Source of the DNA: Prevotella sp. CAG:1185
GTDB lineage: Bacteria > Bacteroidota > Bacteroidia > Bacteroidales > Bacteroidaceae
Assembly: GCA_000436695.1 (NCBI GenBank)
Contig: HF992624.1
Coordinates: 24,531-34,937, forward strand
Reading direction: 5' to 3'
DNA length: 10,407 nucleotides
Below, one piece after another: positions 6,131 through 10,407 of the stretch; the stretch's first letter is position 1, and each line of letters opens with the position of its first letter. Position numbers and translations under genes: made by a program. Below the pieces are notes generated by a model. It searched no databases. It saw only the letters and a program-made list of their open reading frames with translations, and was not told the origin of the DNA.

Positions 6131-8692
6131 ATGAGTTATCCTATACGAAAATACGCGGCATTAGTAATTGCGTTAGCCTGCTTTGCTTCATGCCAGGACG
6201 AGTCTTTGCTCGGCGGCGACGCTGCCGGCAACGTGAAGATTCTTGCACGCATGAGCGGCTCAACACCTACGCGTACTTGTGTTGACGGAGTTACGACAGA
6301 CGGTTCGGTGGGCATATTGTGGTCGCCGGGCGACCGTATCGGCGTGTATGGAAGCGCCGGAACGTCAAACGCCTTGTTCGTATCTTCAAATACGAGTGCT
6401 GCGCCTGAAGCCGTCTTTGCAGGCAATCTGAAGCAGGGCGAATCTCCCTCTTACGCCTACTATCCCTATGACGAAGGCAACACTTCGTCGGATGTCTCGG
6501 CTATTAAAGGAAACCTGAAGCTTGTTCAGGCATACAACATGGCCGACGGAACGTTAGAGGCCGACTATAAAGTAGGCAAGCCAACGTTCTCATCAGCTGA
6601 TGGCGGACAATATGAGTTCTCGTTCGAGCATCTGTTCTCCCTTATCAGGTTCAGCATCAACGCCACGGGTACTCTTCTCGAAGGCGATAATCTTGAAAGC
6701 ATCATCCTGACTTTGCCCGACGGGCGCAGGCTCGGCGGCGAGTTTACGTTCGACGCAGCTTCGAAGGCTGTGACATGGACAGGTGCTGCCGACGGGGTGA
6801 ACCAGCTGACCATGAAATGGAGCGATGCTCCGGCGCTTACGAGCGGACAGGAGCTGACGGGATATATGACCTGTGCCCCTGACATACATCAGAACGACGA
6901 TATAAAAATCACCATTCTGACACATCAGTACAAGGCAGAGTTCACCCGCCGTTCGCTTGCAGACTTCGCTGCTAACACATGCTACACGTTCCCGCTGACG
7001 CTTGCCAACTATTCTGATATGGTTGTAACCAAGCGTCCTGTGTTCAAGAGTTTCTCATTCGATGTAAGTGCCAACGAAGGCAAAATTCTTGGCACCAAAC
7101 TGGTGTATGAGAACGGAAAGACACAGCCTGTGGCTAATACGGCAGAGGTGATGACGGTAGGTACTGACAGCGTTACCGGCTGCATACCTTATCTGTTTGA
7201 CTTCAAGCTGAAGCCCACGTTCACCATACCTGAAGGCATGACCGTAATGGTGGACGGAAAAGCACAGACGAGCGGAGCCGACGAGCAGGACTTCAGCAAG
7301 CCTGTAACGTATGTCGTTTCTAATGGTGAAGAGGAACGCGCCTATGTTGTTAAAGTGACAAACACCGGGCTGCCGGTGGCTGTGCTTGAGCAGGAAGGCG
7401 GCAGCGTCTATTGGGATGAGGCCGGCATAAATGTGCGCGGTAAAGAAGAAGATTGGGGTGGAAACGACCATTTCACGCTGTATAATGCAGATGGAACGGT
7501 TGATGTGGCAACGGCATTGTGTAGTTCGCGCCTGCGAGGCAATTCCACACAGAACTTTCCAAAGCTTCCTTTTGCGCTTAAATTCGACAAGAAGGTAGGA
7601 ATACAGGGACTGCCGACCGATAAACGCTGGGAACTTCTTGCAAACTGGATGGACCGTACTTCGCTGCGCAACACAGTAGCCCTCGACATAGCACATCGCA
7701 CTGCCTCAGCTCATGCTGATGGCTTGGGATGGAATCCTAACGGTGTGAATGTTGAGTTGGTTATCAACGGCCGTCATGTGGGAAATTATTTCCTGTGTGA
7801 AAAGGTGAAGATTGATGCAGACCGCGTAAATATCAATGACTGTTATGAGGACGTGGTGGATGGCGGCAACGCCAATCCTTCTGTGGCCGACTGCGGTTAT
7901 CTGCTTGAGTTCGACGACGCGATGGACGAATTAAATTGCTTCCGTACAGACCGTGGACTGCCTGTTATGTTTAAGGATGAGTTGCCAGAAAACGGAACAC
8001 TGTTTAATGCTGTGAAAACGAAAGTTGAAACCATTGAGCAGAATCTGGAGGACGGCAAATATTCTGAGGCATACAATCAGCTTGACATAAACTCTGTCAT
8101 TGACTATTTCTTTGTGCAGGAACTTACGTTCAATGATGAATATAAGCATCCAAAGAGCGTATATATGTATATCGACGGTGAGGGAAAACTCACTGCCGGA
8201 CCTGTATGGGATTTCGACTGGCAGACATTTATCATTCCTGAACAAGTGCGCTCTTATAACGGCTCATACGATTGTCGTAATACGGACGAGTGGCTATATG
8301 GTGCTTCGGCGTTGGCTGAAACGTCAATATGGCCGTGGGAAAGTCCTGATTATACTAACGACAAACCATATATGTGGTATCCGCTTCTGTTCAGAGACTG
8401 GACATTCAGAAGTCAGGTTCAGGCACGCTGGACAGCTGTCTATGCAGCACTGCAGGCTGTAACTGCAGATATAGACAAACTGGCAGTTCAAAACCGCATT
8501 TCCGATAAGTACAATTCTGCGATGTGGCCAACCACACGTGAGTTGAAAAACGGATGTGGTGCAGCCTTCAACGGCGACGAGGAAATGACCTTTGACCAGG
8601 CCATACAGTCGATGAAAAAGGCTTATACAGAACGTCTTGAATGGATGAACACAAACATTGTAAGCGGAAACTTCGTGACAGGTGCAGAATAA
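6131..8692 (+). CDS. fimbrillin-like / CotH-kinase fusion lipoprotein
   Basis: This is an 853-residue lipoprotein with lipobox FASC and Cys21. Residues about 35-295 look fimbrillin-like (TPTRTCVDG, then ILWSPGDRIGVYG), the same N-terminal plan as the gene upstream. A beta-rich linker of about 300-420 (FSFDVSANEG, then YVVKVTNTG) resembles the Ig-like or DUF5018-type modules placed before CotH domains. The CotH-type protein-kinase domain fills the rest: RLRGNST (467-473), WELLANWMDRTSLRN (500-514), GNYFLCEKVKI (551-561), and the metal/nucleotide site WDFDW (693-697) after NDEYKHPKSVYMY. In the founding family CotH phosphorylates spore-coat proteins. Here the lipid anchor places the kinase outside the cytoplasm, so its substrate and phosphate donor are open questions. 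Catalytic motifs look intact. The ATG at 6131 is chosen because it gives a complete lipoprotein signal. The OmpA-family gene follows after 30 bases. Confidence 0.85.
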   Translation: MSYPIRKYAALVIALACFASCQDESLLGGDAAGNVKILARMSGSTPTRTCVDGVTTDGSVGILWSPGDRIGVYGSAGTSNALFVSSNTSAAPEAVFAGNLKQGESPSYAYYPYDEGNTSSDVSAIKGNLKLVQAYNMADGTLEADYKVGKPTFSSADGGQYEFSFEHLFSLIRFSINATGTLLEGDNLESIILTLPDGRRLGGEFTFDAASKAVTWTGAADGVNQLTMKWSDAPALTSGQELTGYMTCAPDIHQNDDIKITILTHQYKAEFTRRSLADFAANTCYTFPLTLANYSDMVVTKRPVFKSFSFDVSANEGKILGTKLVYENGKTQPVANTAEVMTVGTDSVTGCIPYLFDFKLKPTFTIPEGMTVMVDGKAQTSGADEQDFSKPVTYVVSNGEEERAYVVKVTNTGLPVAVLEQEGGSVYWDEAGINVRGKEEDWGGNDHFTLYNADGTVDVATALCSSRLRGNSTQNFPKLPFALKFDKKVGIQGLPTDKRWELLANWMDRTSLRNTVALDIAHRTASAHADGLGWNPNGVNVELVINGRHVGNYFLCEKVKIDADRVNINDCYEDVVDGGNANPSVADCGYLLEFDDAMDELNCFRTDRGLPVMFKDELPENGTLFNAVKTKVETIEQNLEDGKYSEAYNQLDINSVIDYFFVQELTFNDEYKHPKSVYMYIDGEGKLTAGPVWDFDWQTFIIPEQVRSYNGSYDCRNTDEWLYGASALAETSIWPWESPDYTNDKPYMWYPLLFRDWTFRSQVQARWTAVYAALQAVTADIDKLAVQNRISDKYNSAMWPTTRELKNGCGAAFNGDEEMTFDQAIQSMKKAYTERLEWMNTNIVSGNFVTGAE

Positions 8693-8722
8693 TGTAAATA
8701 TCTAACGAAAAAAATTCATAAA

Positions 8723-9928
8723 ATGATTAAAAGAACAATTGCGGCAGCCTTTGTCATATTGGCTGCAGGTTCAGTCTTTGCTCAGACTGACCAGAAGGCT
8801 GGTTCTACAGAATATGTGGAATACAGCTCAGATAAATACAATGTTGAGACAAACGGCTTCTGGAGCAACTGGTTTGTCAGCGTAGGTGCAGGCGGCCAGG
8901 TTTACTTTGGCGACCACGACCGTCAGGCTTCTTTTGGCGACAGAATTTCGCCGGCTCTCGATGTAGCCGTTGGCAAGTGGTTCTCGCCGAGCATAGGCGT
9001 AAGGCTTATGTATAGCGGCCTTTCGGTTAAGGGTGCCACACAGAAGGGCTCTTTGGCTCACAGCACCGGTGAGGATGTGCCCGGAAAGGGAGGTAACGGC
9101 TATTGGCTGGAGAAGCAGAAGTTTAATTACTTCAACTTCCATGCTGATGTGCTGTTCAATCTCTCTAACATGATATGTGGCTACAATGAGAAGCGCCTGT
9201 ATAACCTCAGCGCTTACGGAGGTCTCGGCGTGATGCACGTGTCAGAAGAGCCGTCTGCCACAGACATATCAGCACACTTCGGTCTTCTTAACACCTTCCG
9301 TCTGTGTTCAGCTCTGGACCTCAATCTTGACCTGCGCGGAACGCTGGTTAACGATGAGTTCGACGGCGAGGGCGGAGGCCGCGGCGGCGAAGGTATGTTC
9401 ACCGTTGCAGTTGGTCTTACCTATAAGTTTAAACCGCGCGGCTGGGAGCGCAGCAAGACCGTTACACGCACCGTGTATGACAACGACAAGATTAACGCCA
9501 TGCGCGAGCAGCTTAACCGCATGAGCGAGGAGAACGCCCGTCTGCAGGAGGCTCTCGCCCAGAACGACAAGGAGAAGGCTCAGACAATAATAAAGCAGAT
9601 AGCATCGTCTAACCTCATTGTGTTCCCGATAGGCAAGAGCGACCTGTCTAACCAGGCCCGCGTAAATCTCGGCATGCTCGCAGAGGTTATCAAGCAGGGC
9701 GATCCTTCTACAGTTTACACCATCACAGGTTATGCCGACGCCGGCACAGGAACCAAGGAGTTCAACGAGCGTCTGAGCAAGGATCGTGCTGATGCAGTAT
9801 ACAACTGTCTTGTTAAGGAGTTCGGCATAGACAAGTCACAGCTCAAGCTTGACTACAAGGGTGGTGTAGAAAACATGTTCTATGACGACCCGCGTATGAG
9901 TCGTGCCGTAATCACAACAAGTAAATAA
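8723..9928 (+). CDS. OmpA-family outer-membrane / peptidoglycan-binding protein
   Basis: This 401-residue protein has a Sec signal peptide with probable cleavage after A20 (VFA|Q). An N-terminal beta-barrel-like part of about residues 30-240 has aromatic-rich alternating strands and ends in VGLTYKFKPRGW. A charged helical linker (about 250-290, MREQLNRMSEENARLQEAL) leads to a C-terminal OmpA domain starting near residue 295. D339 and R355 match the Asp and Arg that bind diaminopimelate in peptidoglycan. The spacing between them is one residue longer than in E. coli OmpA, as I recall for Bacteroidota members. The end (GGVENMFYDDPRMSRAVI) is typical of this Bacteroidota group. It presumably ties the outer membrane to the cell wall and may act as an anchor or partner for the lipoproteins encoded before it. 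It is the last protein gene of the co-directional run. Confidence 0.9.
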   Translation: MIKRTIAAAFVILAAGSVFAQTDQKAGSTEYVEYSSDKYNVETNGFWSNWFVSVGAGGQVYFGDHDRQASFGDRISPALDVAVGKWFSPSIGVRLMYSGLSVKGATQKGSLAHSTGEDVPGKGGNGYWLEKQKFNYFNFHADVLFNLSNMICGYNEKRLYNLSAYGGLGVMHVSEEPSATDISAHFGLLNTFRLCSALDLNLDLRGTLVNDEFDGEGGGRGGEGMFTVAVGLTYKFKPRGWERSKTVTRTVYDNDKINAMREQLNRMSEENARLQEALAQNDKEKAQTIIKQIASSNLIVFPIGKSDLSNQARVNLGMLAEVIKQGDPSTVYTITGYADAGTGTKEFNERLSKDRADAVYNCLVKEFGIDKSQLKLDYKGGVENMFYDDPRMSRAVITTSK

Positions 9929-9929
9929 C

Positions 9930-9963
9930 TTTGATTAGTTTAACTCGTTGCGAAATATATTTA
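9930..9963 (+). promoter_or_regulatory. possible Bacteroidota-type promoter (-33 TTTG, -7 TATATTTA)
   Basis: TTTG at 9930-9933 and TATATTTA at 9956-9963 resemble the Bacteroidota housekeeping promoter (TTTG near -33, TAnnTTTG near -7). The gap is 22 bases and the last base of the -7 box does not match. A start about 7 bases downstream (near 9970) would put the 5' end just before the closing stem of the candidate RNA. The sequence is A/T-rich, so chance matches are easy. Confidence 0.3.
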
Positions 9964-9978
9964 ATTAAGTTAATAGTG

Positions 9979-10155
9979 ACGGGGGCGCCTCATAATTGCA
10001 GAAGTTAGGGTTGGTTAGCTCATTTTATTGCGGTCAGATTTTTTCGGCAGTGGCTGAAAGTGCTTGTCAGATTGATTTTGCTGCTGTACGGCACAAGTCT
10101 GATATGAGTTTGTCTGTTTCTACAAGACTCTCTTCATATGGTGCCCCCGTTTTTT
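9979..10155 (+). ncRNA. candidate structured RNA, rod-like, possibly 6S-like
   Basis: ACGGGGGCGCC (9979-9989) pairs with GGTGCCCCCGT (10140-10150) over 11 bp with one G-U pair, 150 bases apart, and six Ts follow the second arm. Inside, GAAG (10001-10004) pairs with CTTC (10132-10135). AGCTCAT (10017-10023) pairs with ATGAGTT (10104-10110), TCAGATTT (10034-10041) with AAGTCTGA (10095-10102), and CGGCAG (10045-10050) with CTGCTG (10081-10086). The result is a long rod with an open middle (about 10005-10016 and 10111-10131). This layout and length are like 6S RNA, or the Bacteroidales-1 RNA described only in this order. I matched pairs by eye with no covariation data, so the class is a guess. 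No open reading frame of note lies in this stretch. Confidence 0.45.
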
Positions 10156-10183
10156 GCATCAGATAATAAGTTCTGTGTTTAGT

Positions 10184-10227
10184 AATCCCATTCGCTGTCA
10201 AGAGTGACAGTGGGTGGGATTTTTTTT
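10184..10227 (+). terminator. intrinsic terminator, 17-bp stem with T8
   Basis: A continuous 17-bp stem (AATCCCATTCGCTGTCA paired with TGACAGTGGGTGGGATT, including three G-U pairs) closes on the tetraloop AGAG and runs directly into eight Ts. The asymmetry of the T-tract points to the + strand. It lies about 255 bases after the OmpA-family stop, so it could end the operon, the candidate RNA, or both. Confidence 0.88.
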
Positions 10228-10245
10228 GTGCAGGTTTGGATAGTT

Positions 10246-10296
10246 TTTGGTAGTTAGAGGAGATTTATTTGGTAGTTAAAGGAGTTAAAGTAGTTA
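10246..10296 (+). repeat. degenerate AGTTAAAGGAG-type intergenic repeat
   Basis: TTTGGTAGTTAGAGGAG (10246-10262) recurs as TTTGGTAGTTAAAGGAG (10268-10284), 16 of 17 identical with a 22-base period. Shorter pieces GTTAAAGTAGTTA (10284-10296) and GAGTTAAAG (10318-10326) follow. This looks like low-complexity purine-rich repeat drift between genes, with no coding potential seen. Confidence 0.6.
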
Positions 10297-10298
10297 TC

Positions 10299-10314
10299 GC
10301 TCACCGTGGTGAGC
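10299..10314. repeat. short inverted repeat GCTCACC-GT-GGTGAGC
   Basis: Seven-base arms with a two-base centre sit between the AGTTAAAG repeats. A protein-binding site or a cruciform-prone remnant of a small repeat element are possible; nothing else marks its role. Confidence 0.55.
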
Positions 10315-10376
10315 TAGGAGTTAAAGTCAAATGCTTTGTTGGGTGTTGTTTCGGAATATAAATCCTCACGATGTAG

Positions 10377-10397
10377 GGACGCACCCCAGGTGCGTCC
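10377..10397. repeat. palindromic repeat GGACGCACC-CCA-GGTGCGTCC
   Basis: Perfect 9-bp G/C-rich arms around the triplet CCA, in the context GTAGGGACGCACC. Sequences of this look recur between genes in many Bacteroidales genomes, so it is probably one copy of a REP-like interspersed element, close to the window edge. No T-tract follows, so it is not a typical terminator. Confidence 0.6.
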
Positions 10398-10407
10398 AAA
10401 ACCCATA

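Noticed and set aside
6103..6285. 60-codon open frame overlapping the CotH gene start
   Set aside because: It begins inside the hairpin, runs in another frame through the lipoprotein signal, and gives an Arg/Cys-rich product with no pattern.
7055..7696. 213-codon open frame on the minus strand
   Set aside because: Opposite the CotH gene, with no recognisable motif.
10246..10326. CRISPR-like array
   Set aside because: Units are short, degenerate and nearly contiguous, with no regular unique spacers, and no cas genes are in the window.
10377..10397. Second intrinsic terminator
   Set aside because: The stem is strong, but no T-tract follows on the + strand (AAAACCC follows) and the minus-strand side has no T run either, so a palindromic repeat is the better reading.

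Overview
The window looks like chromosomal DNA from a Bacteroidales bacterium, most likely a Prevotella-type species. The evidence is a set of Bacteroidota hallmarks: lipoproteins with fimbrillin-like N-terminal modules, a CotH-kinase domain ending in a WDFDW motif, a Bacteroidota-type OmpA protein, a Wzc-type kinase with a glycine-tyrosine tail, and A/T-rich start regions without a clear Shine-Dalgarno. All seven protein genes lie on the + strand with short gaps (18 to 75 bases), so they could be read as one unit, although a strong hairpin sits in the largest gap. The species assignment is an inference.

Bases 1-3584 hold the end of a cell-envelope polysaccharide export cluster. It consists of the 3' part of an HPr-kinase/PEPCK-like gene of the Bacteroidales type, a Wza-type outer-membrane export lipoprotein, and a Wzc-type co-polymerase/tyrosine autokinase with an unusual (Gly-Tyr)x8 plus polylysine tail. 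Bases 3626-6055 hold a 65-residue charge-polarised small protein of unknown function. Next comes a lipoprotein joining a fimbrillin-like domain to a phosphatidylinositol-phospholipase-C-like barrel. In that barrel the catalytic histidines and the neighbouring Asp and Arg appear to be replaced. This part is visibly poorer in G+C than its neighbours.

Bases 6131-9928 hold a second fimbrillin-like lipoprotein, whose C-terminal domain is a CotH-type protein kinase with its key motifs present, and then an OmpA-family barrel/peptidoglycan-binding protein. The last 479 bases have no protein gene. They contain a possible promoter, a segment that can fold into a long rod closed by an 11-bp stem (a candidate structured RNA, perhaps 6S-like), a textbook intrinsic terminator, and three kinds of short intergenic repeat.

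Taken together this is a cell-surface locus: polysaccharide export and its phosphorylation control, followed by surface or periplasmic lipoproteins and an envelope anchor. Three of the genes carry or resemble phosphotransfer domains (HprK-like, BY-kinase, CotH). The pairing of a small acidic protein with two fimbrillin-fusion lipoproteins, one a likely pseudo-phospholipase and one a likely kinase, is the part least explained by known biology.
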